From Polaromonas sp. AET17H-212 (GTDB lineage: Bacteria > Pseudomonadota > Gammaproteobacteria > Burkholderiales > Burkholderiaceae_C), in the NCBI RefSeq assembly GCF_002379085.1, contig NZ_NBZW01000004.1, positions 62,001 through 126,000 of the forward strand: 64,000 nt of DNA, written 5' to 3'. Shown in pieces: positions 1 through 9,826 of the stretch. Each line of letters starts with the position of its first letter. Within the stretch, counting starts at the first letter, position 1. Under the pieces are notes generated by a model. That model did no database searches, was not told the DNA's origin, and saw nothing but the letters and a program-made list of their open reading frames with translations. The position numbers and the translations under genes were made by a program.

Positions 1-677
1 CAGGTGTCGCCGGAGTTGGTGCGCAGGCGTGGCTGGGTGAGCACGTCCTCTTTGCCATTCGGCCCTTCCAGCGACCAGGTGTCGCCGCCCGACCAGTAGG
101 TGTAGGCAATCACCGTGTGCGCGGCTATGTCTGCCAGCGTGCGGATCGCGGTGTGCCGCTTCAGGTAGCCGGGTGCGGCACACAGCACCAGGCGCGTGGT
201 TGCCAGGCGCCGCGCCACCAGGCTCGAATCTGGCAGGCGTGTGATGCGGATGGCGAGGTCATACCCTTCATCGACCAGGTCCACCACGCGGTCGGACAGG
301 GTCACGTCCAGGTTGACCTGCGGGTACTGCTGCAGGAAGCGGCCCCACAGCGGCGCCAGGTGCAGGTTGCCGAAGGTCACCGGGGCATTGATGCGCAGGC
401 GGCCGACCGGCTGCACGGTGTTGGCGCTGGCGGCAGCGTTGGCCTCGGCCAGATCGTCGAGGATCTTGAGGCTGCGCTCGGCGTACGCCACACCGGCTTC
501 GGTCAGCGACTGGCGGCGTGTGGTGCGGTTGAGCAGGCGCACGCCCAGGCGCGCCTCCAGTTCCAGTACCAGGCGCGACACCATGGCTTTGGAGCTGCCC
601 AGCCGCTCGCCCGCCTTGACAAAGCTGCCGCTCTGCACGACGGCCACAAAGGCTTCCATCTGGCGAAACTGGTCCAT
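1..677 (-). CDS. LysR-family transcriptional regulator (3' end cut by window edge)
   Basis: The first 225 residues of a LysR-type regulator are visible. They begin MDQFRQMEAFVAVVQSGSF, a winged helix-turn-helix whose recognition part reads AGERLGSSKAMVSRLVLELE, followed by RLLNRTTRRQSLTEAG, then the start of the LysR substrate-binding domain (VGRLRINAPVTFG). The C-terminal third lies outside the window. It is divergent from the dioxygenase gene at 827 with a 149-bp gap holding a palindrome, the usual layout for a LysR regulator of its neighbour. The effector is unknown. The family call is secure; the target gene is inference. Confidence 0.9.
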   Translation of the reverse strand, partial: MDQFRQMEAFVAVVQSGSFVKAGERLGSSKAMVSRLVLELEARLGVRLLNRTTRRQSLTEAGVAYAERSLKILDDLAEANAAASANTVQPVGRLRINAPVTFGNLHLAPLWGRFLQQYPQVNLDVTLSDRVVDLVDEGYDLAIRITRLPDSSLVARRLATTRLVLCAAPGYLKRHTAIRTLADIAAHTVIAYTYWSGGDTWSLEGPNGKEDVLTQPRLRTNSGDT

Positions 678-720
678 GGCGGGGCTTGGGTGAAGGGGAA
701 ACAAGAGGGGTGGAAAACTG

Positions 721-745
721 GATTGTCTTTCATATAAGGACAATC
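721..745. promoter_or_regulatory. Near-perfect palindrome, candidate LysR operator
   Basis: GATTGTCTTT (721-730), a 5-bp spacer, and AAGGACAATC (736-745) form a 10-bp inverted repeat with one mismatch. It sits between the divergent LysR and dioxygenase start codons. LysR proteins bind imperfect dyads near divergent promoters. A second AT-rich dyad, ATAAAT/ATTTAT, follows at 751-767 and may overlap the promoter of the dioxygenase gene. Confidence 0.5.
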
Positions 746-826
746 AATCAATAAATCTGATATTTATCTTTCATGGGTAGACAACTACATTGGACGGATC
801 CATCCCTGTCGTCAAGGAGTCCTGCC

Positions 827-1672
827 ATGTCTGCCCATTCCCTTTCTGCCGTGTCTAGCGCTGCCCTTCCTGCCCTGTTCATCTCGCACGGGGCGCCGCT
901 GTTTGCCACCGAGCCGGGGACGAGCGGGCCGGCGTTGACGCGCTGGGGCCAGGCCCTGAAAGAGACGACCGGGCCGGGCCTGCGCGGCATCGTGATCATG
1001 TCGCCGCACTGGATGGCGCGAACGCCCTCGGTGATGACCAACCCCGCGCCGGCCACCTGGCACGACTTTGGTGGTTTTCCGCAGGCCCTGTATGCCTTGC
1101 ACTATCCGGCGCCCGGCCATCCGGAACTGGCGCGTGAGGTGCTGGGCTTGTTGCAGGGCGCGGGGATTGCCGCGCAGGGCGATGACCAGCGGCCGCTGGA
1201 CCACGGCGCCTGGGTGCCGCTGATGCATTTGTTTCCGGACGCCAGCGTACCGGTGGTGCAGGTGGCGCTGCCGGTGTCTTATGGCCCGGCCGAAACCTAT
1301 GCCCTGGGCCAGGCCCTGGCCGGCCTGCGCGAGCGCGGCGTGCTGGTGGTCGGCTCGGGCAGCATGACGCACAACCTGGGCGAATTTTTTGGCGGTGCGC
1401 GCGCGCCGGCGCCTTATGTCGTCGCTTTCAGCCGCTGGGTCGAGTCCACGCTGGAAAGCGGTGATTTTTCTGCCATGCTGGACTACCGGCGCCAGGCCCC
1501 CGGCGCGCAGCGCGCGCACCCGAGCGAAGACCACTTCCTGCCGATCTTCTTCGCGCTGGGGGCGGCAGGTTGGGGCGGCCCACAGGGTGCGCGGCCCGAC
1601 TACCTGAGCCGGGAGGTGATGTACAGCATGCTGGCGATGGACGCTTTTGCCCTTTCCGCGCCCGCGCAATAA
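827..1672 (+). CDS. DODA-type extradiol aromatic ring-opening dioxygenase (YgiD-like)
   Basis: A 281-residue protein of the class III extradiol / 4,5-DOPA dioxygenase family, a small cytoplasmic non-haem metal enzyme. Visible family features are the N-terminal LFISHGAPLF, a conserved His in SPHWM, and PLDHGAWVPLMHLFPDA, which carry metal-ligand and active-site histidines. The start at 827 is chosen because AAGGAG lies 8 bp upstream; an in-frame ATG at 773 lacks a ribosome site and adds an unlikely leader. It is divergent from the LysR gene and probably controlled by it. The physiological substrate cannot be read from sequence. Confidence 0.87.
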   Translation: MSAHSLSAVSSAALPALFISHGAPLFATEPGTSGPALTRWGQALKETTGPGLRGIVIMSPHWMARTPSVMTNPAPATWHDFGGFPQALYALHYPAPGHPELAREVLGLLQGAGIAAQGDDQRPLDHGAWVPLMHLFPDASVPVVQVALPVSYGPAETYALGQALAGLRERGVLVVGSGSMTHNLGEFFGGARAPAPYVVAFSRWVESTLESGDFSAMLDYRRQAPGAQRAHPSEDHFLPIFFALGAAGWGGPQGARPDYLSREVMYSMLAMDAFALSAPAQ

Positions 1673-1720
1673 AGACCAATGAAGACAGCTGTTCCTGTTT
1701 GCCCAACCCGGAGTTCCCTG

Positions 1721-2386
1721 ATGACAATGGATTTGCCCCTTTCTTTCCTGCACCGTCCCGCGGCGGCGGGTACGGCCCAGCCCTGGCTGCTGGTGCTGAT
1801 GCATGGCGTCGGCAGCAATGAGGATGACCTGTTCAGCCTGGCGCCGCACGTGCCGACCAATTTCCACGTGCTGAGCCTGCGCGCCCCGAACGTGATGGGT
1901 GCCCGCGCCTATGCCTGGTTCGAGTTTGGCGTGACGCCGCAGGGTGAACGAGTCATCAACGAAGCACAGGAAGTCGCCAGCCGGCAGACGGTCGCGCAGA
2001 CCGTGGCCGCGGCGGCAACGCAACTGGGCATCGCTCCCGGGCGTGTGGTGGTCGGCGGTTTCAGCCAGGGCGGCATCATGGCGCTCTCGCTGCTGCTGAC
2101 GCAACCCGCGCTGCTGCAGGGGGCGATGGTGATGCACAGCCGCCTGCTGCCGCAGGTGCTGCCTTTGCTGGCGCCGGCCGAGGCGCTGCAGGGCCGGCAG
2201 CTCTGGCTCAGCCACGGCACGCGCGACCAGGTGATCCCGCTGGCCAATGCGCATGCAATTCGCTCGCTGGCGCAAACACTGCCGATCACGCTGCGTTATG
2301 CCGACTACCCGAGTGCGCACGAGATCATCCAGCAGGAGCTGGGCGAGGCGATGGCCTGGTTGCAGCAGCTCGCTGCCGCGGGCTGA
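1721..2386 (+). CDS. Alpha/beta-hydrolase, phospholipase/carboxylesterase family (YpfH-like)
   Basis: A 221-residue serine esterase of the phospholipase/carboxylesterase family. The nucleophile is in GFSQGG, the acid in GTRDQVIP and the histidine in SAHE, the expected triad order. LMHGVGSNEDD near the N-terminus is the oxyanion loop. There is no signal peptide, so it is cytoplasmic. It starts 48 bp after the dioxygenase stop on the same strand and is probably co-transcribed. ATG at 1721 is preferred over 1679 because the family begins just before the first strand; no strong ribosome site is seen. Substrate unknown. Confidence 0.85.
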   Translation: MTMDLPLSFLHRPAAAGTAQPWLLVLMHGVGSNEDDLFSLAPHVPTNFHVLSLRAPNVMGARAYAWFEFGVTPQGERVINEAQEVASRQTVAQTVAAAATQLGIAPGRVVVGGFSQGGIMALSLLLTQPALLQGAMVMHSRLLPQVLPLLAPAEALQGRQLWLSHGTRDQVIPLANAHAIRSLAQTLPITLRYADYPSAHEIIQQELGEAMAWLQQLAAAG

Positions 2387-2417
2387 GGACCCTGCGCCCC
2401 GGTGCCGGGCTGGGTGT

Positions 2418-2481
2418 GCTATTTAAAAGATAGCTGCTGGCGCCCGTCCTGTCTGGGCTGATGGCCGATTTGGTGTGATGT
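2418..2481. repeat. Dispersed Comamonadaceae-type palindromic repeat (full copy)
   Basis: A core palindrome, GCTATTTAAAAGATAGC (2418-2434), is followed by a conserved tail, TGCTGGCGC then CCCGT and GGGC, then GGCCGATTT. Copies with the same core recur at 6731-6790, 13697, 26733, 29139, 31359, 39692-39745, 48761, 53276 and 56491. It lies between convergent genes. No coding content is seen. Confidence 0.7.
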
Positions 2482-2507
2482 CTGGGCCGAACCGGTGTCT
2501 GCCGGAC

Positions 2508-2915
2508 TCAGAGCCACACGCCGCTGCCGGGCATCTGCATCTGGATGGCATCCGGCCCGCTGCCCACCAGCACGAAGGCACCGATCACCCAGCTCAACAC
2601 GGCGATGAAGATGCTGGCAAAAAAGGCCGTCCAGAAGCCCGAGACCTTGAAGCCCCGCACCAGCGCGGAGACCAGCAAAATCATCAGGGCATTGATGACC
2701 AGCAGGAACAGGCCGAAGGTCAACAAGGTCAGCGGCAAGGTCAGGACAATCAGCAGCGGCTTGACAATGGCATTCGCAAAACCGAGCAGCAGGGCCGAGA
2801 TGACCAGCGACGAGGTGTCGTCAAAGCTGATTCCCCGGAAGACGCGACTGGCCAGCCAGAGCGACAGCGCGGTGATGGCCCAGTGCAGAAGGAAAAGGAT
2901 CAGGTGGTCGAACAT
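2508..2915 (-). CDS. Phage holin family IV-like small membrane protein
   Basis: A 135-residue, very hydrophobic protein with four predicted transmembrane helices: LILFLLHWAITALSLWLA, SLVISALLLGFANAIV, LLTFGLFLLVINALMILLVS and FWTAFFASIFIAVLSWVIGA. The motif ALLLGFANAIVKPLLIVLTLP matches the family annotated as mycobacterial-type phage holin superfamily IV, which is common in bacterial chromosomes and not evidence of a prophage here. The start at 2915 (MFDHLI) matches the family N-terminus; an upstream ATG at 2951 adds a charged leader. Function in the inner membrane is unknown. Confidence 0.8.
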   Translation of the reverse strand: MFDHLILFLLHWAITALSLWLASRVFRGISFDDTSSLVISALLLGFANAIVKPLLIVLTLPLTLLTFGLFLLVINALMILLVSALVRGFKVSGFWTAFFASIFIAVLSWVIGAFVLVGSGPDAIQMQMPGSGVWL

Positions 2916-3018
2916 GGCAGATGAGCGGGTGGGTGCATGGCCGGGAATCATACCGGGCTGTCCCTGACCAGCGGCTGTACCTGTTTTTCGTGATCATTTG
3001 TGAGAAGGAGCGCCAGCG

Positions 3019-3522
3019 ATGATTCACCAGCTGCATTCAGACGATTGGGTGGCCAACGGCGCCGAGACGGCGATCTGCCGGCTGCCCTTCACCGTGGCCC
3101 AGGCGGAAGGACAATTTGGTCTTGCATTTGCGCAAGGGGAGCCCGGCACGCCCGGCCAACCCGGGCAGTGGCACGCAGTCATTGAACACGATGGCCAGGT
3201 CTACCTTTTGCATGCGGCGCGTGAAGCCCCGCCACCCGACCATCTGCTGGAGGTGTTGGCCCGGGGCGACGTTCGTTATCCGGCGCCGCTGGTGGCCAAG
3301 ATCTGCGCCGCGTTTCGCCTGGCACCGCAAGACCTGCCGTGGGTGTCCCAAGATCTGGGTGAACGCCGCTGGCTGCTCTGGCGACGCGATGACAACAACA
3401 ACCGTGCGGTCATGGGCTACTTCAAGGACAGGCAGGTGGCCGAACGTGTGGCGCAGAGGTACACCGACCGGGGGCACAAGCAGCTGTATGGTGTGGACGA
3501 GGCGCCGGCTGACGCGCCGTGA
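3019..3522 (+). CDS. Hypothetical cytoplasmic protein, 167 aa
   Basis: Starts at ATG 3019 after a good ribosome site (AGAAGGAG at 3002-3009). No signal peptide or membrane segment. It is a soluble protein rich in Ala, Gln and Arg with a basic stretch (GERRWLLWRRDDNNN) and an Asp/Ala/Pro-rich C-terminus. I do not recognise a domain. It runs tail-to-tail with the MBL-fold gene, with only 3 bp between stop codons. Codon use resembles neighbours, so it is probably a resident gene. Confidence 0.7.
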   Translation: MIHQLHSDDWVANGAETAICRLPFTVAQAEGQFGLAFAQGEPGTPGQPGQWHAVIEHDGQVYLLHAAREAPPPDHLLEVLARGDVRYPAPLVAKICAAFRLAPQDLPWVSQDLGERRWLLWRRDDNNNRAVMGYFKDRQVAERVAQRYTDRGHKQLYGVDEAPADAP

Positions 3523-3525
3523 TCT

Positions 3526-4536
3526 TCAGACTTCTTGCCGCGCCGCCTCCATCTCCGCGCGCAGTTCGTCTTCGCGGCCGGCATAGCGGGGTGAGAAATG
3601 GAAGGGAATCACCAGCCTGGCGCCGGCCGCACGCGCGATGTGGCCGGCCTGCCGTGCGGTGAGATGCAGCTTGCGGGCGCCATGGCCGGCGTCCTGGTCG
3701 AGGAACACACATTCGATGAACAGCTGCGTGGCATCGGCCACCAGGGCCGTGATGCGTTGCACGTTGTCCGGGTGAAAGGCGACGTCGGTCACGTAGCCGA
3801 TCTTCTCGCCCGGCACCAGCCGCAGGACCCCGGCCTTGAGTTCTCCCAGAGGCAACACGCGTTCATGCGCGCCGTGGCGGTCGCGCCAGAAGGCACGCAC
3901 TGGCGTGGTGTCGGGTTCGCCCTGCATCACTGCCGCCTTGAGGTCCTTCAGCCAGGGCCCGACGGCCAGTCCGAGCCCGGCCAGCCGGTTCTTCCAGACG
4001 TTGACGTGGACTTTTTCCTCGACCGCAAAGCCGAGGCAGGGCGTCCCATGGTCGAGAAACGCCGCGCGAACGCGGAAACCCGGCTCATCGAGCAACACCC
4101 CGCCGTGCAACTGCCGCGGCGCGAGGGGCTCCGGCTGGAAATGCCGATGGCAGCGCAGGCGCGTGCCCCGGGCCTGCCAGGCGGCGTCGATCTCCCAGAC
4201 ATCGATCACGAAGTCGCCGGGATAGTTGTCAACCAGGTTCCAGGTGTAGGCGGCAAGCTTGTGCCCGACCTGCGCCGTAAAACCGGGCGGGCCGTACAGG
4301 CGGATGTGTTTGTGACGGCCCAGGCAGAGGCGAAGCAGCCGGTCGAAACCGTAGAAGTGGTCCATGTGGGTGTGCGTGACAAACACATCCGAGATCCGCA
4401 GTATCTTTTTGGCCGGCAGCACCGTGAGGTCGCCCAGATCGAACAGCAGCGCCCGCTTCTCGAACATGAAATCAACATACAGCCCGGCGTCGTCCAGCGG
4501 GTTGTTGACGAGTTCAGTGCTGAAGGTGGAGCGCAT
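3526..4536 (-). CDS. Metallo-beta-lactamase-fold hydrolase, ribonuclease Z-like
   Basis: A 336-residue MBL-fold enzyme. The metal-binding motif is HTHMDHFYGFD (H-x-H-x-D-H), and LLFDLGDLTVLPAKKILRIS preceding it resembles RNase Z / ElaC-like proteins. Later histidines occur in FLDHGTP and IPFHFSPRY, fitting the remaining zinc ligands. The start at 4536 (MRSTFSTELVNNP) is preferred; ATG at 4584 would add 16 unsupported residues. The divergence from true tRNase Z means the substrate is uncertain; it may be an orphan nuclease or phosphodiesterase. There is no operon partner. Confidence 0.8.
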   Translation of the reverse strand: MRSTFSTELVNNPLDDAGLYVDFMFEKRALLFDLGDLTVLPAKKILRISDVFVTHTHMDHFYGFDRLLRLCLGRHKHIRLYGPPGFTAQVGHKLAAYTWNLVDNYPGDFVIDVWEIDAAWQARGTRLRCHRHFQPEPLAPRQLHGGVLLDEPGFRVRAAFLDHGTPCLGFAVEEKVHVNVWKNRLAGLGLAVGPWLKDLKAAVMQGEPDTTPVRAFWRDRHGAHERVLPLGELKAGVLRLVPGEKIGYVTDVAFHPDNVQRITALVADATQLFIECVFLDQDAGHGARKLHLTARQAGHIARAAGARLVIPFHFSPRYAGREDELRAEMEAARQEV

Positions 4537-4844
4537 GGCGGAGGCCTTGGGCTGGGAGGTTGGCTCATTATCCCGCTTGTGCACGGCCAGGAGCGTCGAT
4601 GTCGCGTGGATGCTGCATTTGGCCCCTGGCGACCATGCCGGCTAACGGAAACCCCACCTGATGCAGAGCAACCTTCCCGGTGCTGAGGCTATAGTGCTCC
4701 TACCATGCGCGCTCGCGCATCTGATCCAGCAAGCGAGTGGACATCAGCGGAGGAGTGCCGGATTTCATGGGAAATTTATAAGTGTTTATTTGTACGGCAT
4801 ATCCATGGGTAGCCGAGGCTGCAAGCCACTTTCAGGAGAAAGTA
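4537..4844. other. Intergenic leader of the cassette island
   Basis: About 308 bp without a convincing gene. An ORF at 4661-4888 overlaps the next gene in another frame and has no supporting features. The last 80 bp are AT-rich (around TTTATAAGTGTTTATTTG at 4775) and could hold a promoter for the small gene at 4845. I looked for an integron attI site or a GTTRRRY core here and found none. Confidence 0.4.
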
Positions 4845-5078
4845 ATGGCCAGAATATCGAACACGGGCCAGCAAGAAAAACTGGATGAGAAAGAATACTG
4901 GGAATATCAAGCGAAGCACCGCGCTATTCGCGCCAAGTACGACCCTAGCAATGAATGGAACGAAGCCACATCAGTGCCGCGCGAATACCTGACGGAGATT
5001 CACGATCTCAACCTTCAGCACGGCAGCATGCTGCAGCGTCGCAATGGATGGACCGCCGAAGATTTCGAAGATCAATGA
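4845..5078 (+). CDS. Small hypothetical protein, first gene of the cassette island
   Basis: A 77-residue acidic, hydrophilic protein starting MARISNTGQQEKLDEKEYWE and ending WTAEDFEDQ. ATG 4845 has a strong ribosome site (AGGAGAAAG) just upstream. No signal peptide or membrane segment; the charged helical N-terminal half might mediate protein contacts. I do not recognise a family. Its stop lies 8 bp before an attC-like site, as expected of a gene-cassette ORF. Base composition is lower in GC than the neighbouring chromosome, consistent with transfer. Confidence 0.65.
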   Translation: MARISNTGQQEKLDEKEYWEYQAKHRAIRAKYDPSNEWNEATSVPREYLTEIHDLNLQHGSMLQRRNGWTAEDFEDQ

Positions 5079-5085
5079 TGGTGAT

Positions 5086-5145
5086 GCCTAACTACCCACT
5101 TCACCCCGACGCGCTGACGCGCGCGGGTGGGCGCGAACGTTAGGC
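5086..5145 (+). other. attC-like integron recombination site 1 (60 bp)
   Basis: GCCTAAC (5086-5092) fits the R'' consensus RYYYAAC and GTTAGGC (5139-5145) fits R' GTTRRRY. The two are perfectly complementary. Between them CCCAC and GTGGG form an inner arm, with a GC-rich tip (CGCGC-TGA-CGCGC), giving the imperfect hairpin expected of an attC. The orientation puts the R' crossover 6 bp before the next gene's start codon, the usual cassette layout. Confidence 0.75.
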
Positions 5146-5150
5146 TGTGT

Positions 5151-5726
5151 ATGGACGCGATTCGTTTGCGTGAAGCAGCAAGACGAGAGTACCGTGATCC
5201 TGTGCCGTTTTTGAGACGCTTGCGGCGCATTGAGGAACGGATCCTGACGGTGACGATCGATCCCGAGATAAGGACGCTCCGGACGAACAAACTCAAAGAG
5301 TGGCGTGAGGCCAGGCTTGGAGCGCTGTTTTGCCATGGCTTCAGTGAGCGAACCGGACTGAAAGTCTTCTTCTCAAAAGGTGAGTTCGAGGATGCTGATT
5401 TCGTCTCGACCTGGATCGAAGACGATGTTCGGCACTTCGCGCCGGTTCAGATAAAGGAGCTAGTACCCGAGGAGAGGAACGCGAGTGCAACCTTCGATGC
5501 AGTGGTCCATGGGCTGTCGAAGTACACCGGCGCCAATGACCTCACGGTTCTGATCCACGTGAATAGAAGAATCCACTTCGATCCCACTTCGGTCACACTG
5601 CCGCGGCAACTTCCTATTGCAGCGCTCTGGGTCCTAGCCTGCCTAGATCCTGCGCAGGCCGAATGGGCGATATGGGGGAATCTTCTCGAGGAAGCGGAGG
5701 GCACGAGGTTTGTGTACCCAGCCTAA
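5151..5726 (+). CDS. Cassette-borne hypothetical protein, possible PD-(D/E)XK-type fold
   Basis: A 191-residue soluble protein starting MDAIRLREAARREYRDPVPF. The start is ATG 5151, immediately after the attC core GTTAGGC; a GTG at 5127 lies inside the attC and is rejected. No known family is recognised. The segment EDADFVSTWIEDDVRHFAP followed by VQIKEL, a D...QxK pattern on predicted strands, is reminiscent of PD-(D/E)XK nucleases; this is weak inference. The stop codon TAA is embedded in the next attC core (GCCTAAC), a hallmark of compact cassettes. No ribosome site is evident, also common in cassettes. Confidence 0.75.
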   Translation: MDAIRLREAARREYRDPVPFLRRLRRIEERILTVTIDPEIRTLRTNKLKEWREARLGALFCHGFSERTGLKVFFSKGEFEDADFVSTWIEDDVRHFAPVQIKELVPEERNASATFDAVVHGLSKYTGANDLTVLIHVNRRIHFDPTSVTLPRQLPIAALWVLACLDPAQAEWAIWGNLLEEAEGTRFVYPA

Positions 5727-5806
5727 CAAGGCAACGCGGACGCCCAAAGTCGATCCGCAGCTGCGCCGCTCCTTTTCTTGTTTGCCGGTCACGTCCGACG
5801 TTAAGC
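5721..5806 (+). other. attC-like integron recombination site 2 (86 bp)
   Basis: GCCTAAC (5721-5727) and GTTAAGC (5800-5806) match RYYYAAC and GTTRRRY and are complementary except for one position. Inside, CGGACG near the left end pairs with CGTCCG near the right end, consistent with the inner L boxes of an attC hairpin. The site overlaps the stop codon of the upstream gene. Site 1 and site 2 bound one complete cassette of about 660 bp (5140-5800). Confidence 0.7.
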
Positions 5807-5816
5807 AGCTTCAAGA

Positions 5817-5975
5817 ATGGCGAAGCAACCACGCTCCGAGAAGTCGGCTGAGTTCGACGCGTTATTGGAAATCCTTTCGCATTTGTACCCCGAGGAAGGC
5901 GCCGCCGCCATTCGAAGCCAGATCCGGCAACGGGTGCGTTTAACGGGTCTATCCTACGGACCGGCAAGCCGCTGA
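5817..5975 (+). CDS. Short ORF after second attC, possible truncated cassette gene
   Basis: A 52-codon ORF begins at ATG 5817, 10 bp after the attC core, and encodes MAKQPRSEKSAEFDALLEIL then SHLYPEEGAAAIRSQIRQRV and ends GLSYGPASR. The amphipathic helical look and position argue for a real cassette ORF. An R''-like GTTTAAC lies inside it at 5938-5944, but no GTTRRRY partner follows before the resident gene at 6511, so the cassette may be truncated at its 3' end. No ribosome site is clear. Function unknown. Confidence 0.4.
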   Translation: MAKQPRSEKSAEFDALLEILSHLYPEEGAAAIRSQIRQRVRLTGLSYGPASR

Positions 5976-6058
5976 AGCCCCCATCGGCCAGATTCGGCCA
6001 TTCGGGTCCGCAGAACGTCCGGTTTGCGGAAGAGAGCAAGGCCGCGAGAACGACGCCA

Positions 6059-6511
6059 TCAGCAAGTGACCAGATCCGTATGCCCGAAGCCCTGGGTGTA
6101 ATCAAGGACGGAGATGACCGCGGGTGTGACGCGGAAGATGCGGACCTCGTCCGGCTCCGGCATCTTCATCGGCAGGGGTTTTGCCTCCGGGTATTTCAGC
6201 GGCAGCATGCGCAGGACTTTCTCCGCTTCGGCCCGGTCGGTCACCGCCTGCGCGTGGGCGGCCATCGACAGGCCGGTGATGGCCATCAGGTCCGCCGTGT
6301 CGTCATCGATGGTCAGCGAGAGCCGATTGTCCCGCGCCAGGTTGTTTGCCTTCTGGCTGTCCAGCCCGCAAAGAAAATAAAGCGTCAGGCCCTCGTTCAC
6401 ATAGCCGACCGTCGTGGCCTGGGGCCAGCCATCGGGCCGCAGCGTCGCCACCGTCATGATGCGATGCTGGTCCAGCAGCGCCAGGATTTTCCGCTTGATG
6501 TCGTCGTTCAT
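6059..6511 (-). CDS. Pyridoxamine 5'-phosphate oxidase-family protein
   Basis: A 150-residue split-barrel flavin-binding protein of the PNPOx-like family. The N-terminal ALLDQHRIMTVATLRPDGWP is the typical first strand pair, followed by QATTVGYVNEGLTLYFLCG. Such proteins bind FMN or F420 or haem and act as small oxidoreductases; specific chemistry is not deducible. GTGACC before the ATG gives only a weak ribosome site. It forms the right border of the cassette island and looks resident by codon use. It is probably transcribed alone. Confidence 0.82.
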   Translation of the reverse strand: MNDDIKRKILALLDQHRIMTVATLRPDGWPQATTVGYVNEGLTLYFLCGLDSQKANNLARDNRLSLTIDDDTADLMAITGLSMAAHAQAVTDRAEAEKVLRMLPLKYPEAKPLPMKMPEPDEVRIFRVTPAVISVLDYTQGFGHTDLVTC

Positions 6512-6730
6512 GGGTCACCTCCACAATCGTCAAAAGGGAAAGTTCGACGACATTCTGGGCTGGCATGGCCGCGCGGCCTTGATCGCCGTCAAGGGCTGAC
6601 GACATCGGGTCGGGTTCGCCCGCTGGCGCAGTGACCGTGACCGGCCGCTCCGTGTGGGGCAGGTGGCCTCCCACCCGCCTGGCCATCGGGCGTCAGGCGG
6701 CAGCGCGATTGGCTACCACCTCCGGCTTCA

Positions 6731-6790
6731 AGTGAAATCGGCCTCCAACCCTTTTAAGACGGGCGGAGACTGCTATTGAATCAGTAGCAA
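6731..6790. repeat. Dispersed palindromic repeat (full copy, inverted)
   Basis: The core GCTATTGAATCAGTAGC (6772-6788) is preceded by GAAATCGGCCTCCAACCC and GGGCGGAGACT, matching the tail of the copy at 2418 in opposite orientation. It occupies the 314-bp gap between the PNPOx-like gene and gcvP. The rest of this gap (6512-6730) shows nothing I can assign. Confidence 0.65.
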
Positions 6791-6818
6791 AAAGGCCCGG
6801 GGCTGCGGGCGCCCGGGA
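6789..6818 (-). terminator. Rho-independent terminator of the gcvTHP operon
   Basis: On the minus strand just after the gcvP stop, CCCGGG and CCCCGGG pair around a GC-rich loop and are followed by a run of five T. The T-run merges with the repeat core. Confidence 0.65.
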
Positions 6819-6825
6819 CGCTGGT

Positions 6826-9720
<2,895 letters not shown>

Positions 9721-9742
9721 GGCGGTTTCCAGGATTCGTTGG

Positions 9743-9807
9743 CCCCGAGCTTGTCGAAGGGGCAGTGAACAGTGAGGCAAGACTTCGACAGGCTCTGTCC
9801 GAACGGT
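9743..9807. repeat. REP-like repeat between gcvH and gcvP
   Basis: GAGCTTGTCGAAGGGGC and, downstream, CTTCGACAGGCTCTGTCCGA plus ACGG form two facing half-elements of the common proteobacterial TTCGACAGGCTCA-type repeat. A related half-element is embedded in alaS (37608-37637). It separates gcvH from gcvP within the operon and may act as an mRNA stabiliser or processing site. Confidence 0.65.
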
Positions 9808-9826
9808 GGGGCGGGAGGGCTGCTAT

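Noticed and set aside
2508-2915. Holin-like protein as evidence of a prophage
   Set aside because: The family is common in ordinary chromosomes and no phage structural or lysis genes are near.
4661-4888. 75-codon ORF upstream of the cassette gene
   Set aside because: Overlaps the better-supported small gene (4845-5078) in another frame, and lacks a ribosome site.
5938-5944. GTTTAAC inside the short ORF as an attC
   Set aside because: No right-hand core or paired arms found; kept only as a possible truncated remnant.
5614-6105. 163-codon minus-strand frame over attC site 2
   Set aside because: Runs across the attC site and two genes, has no domain and conflicts with the cassette structure.
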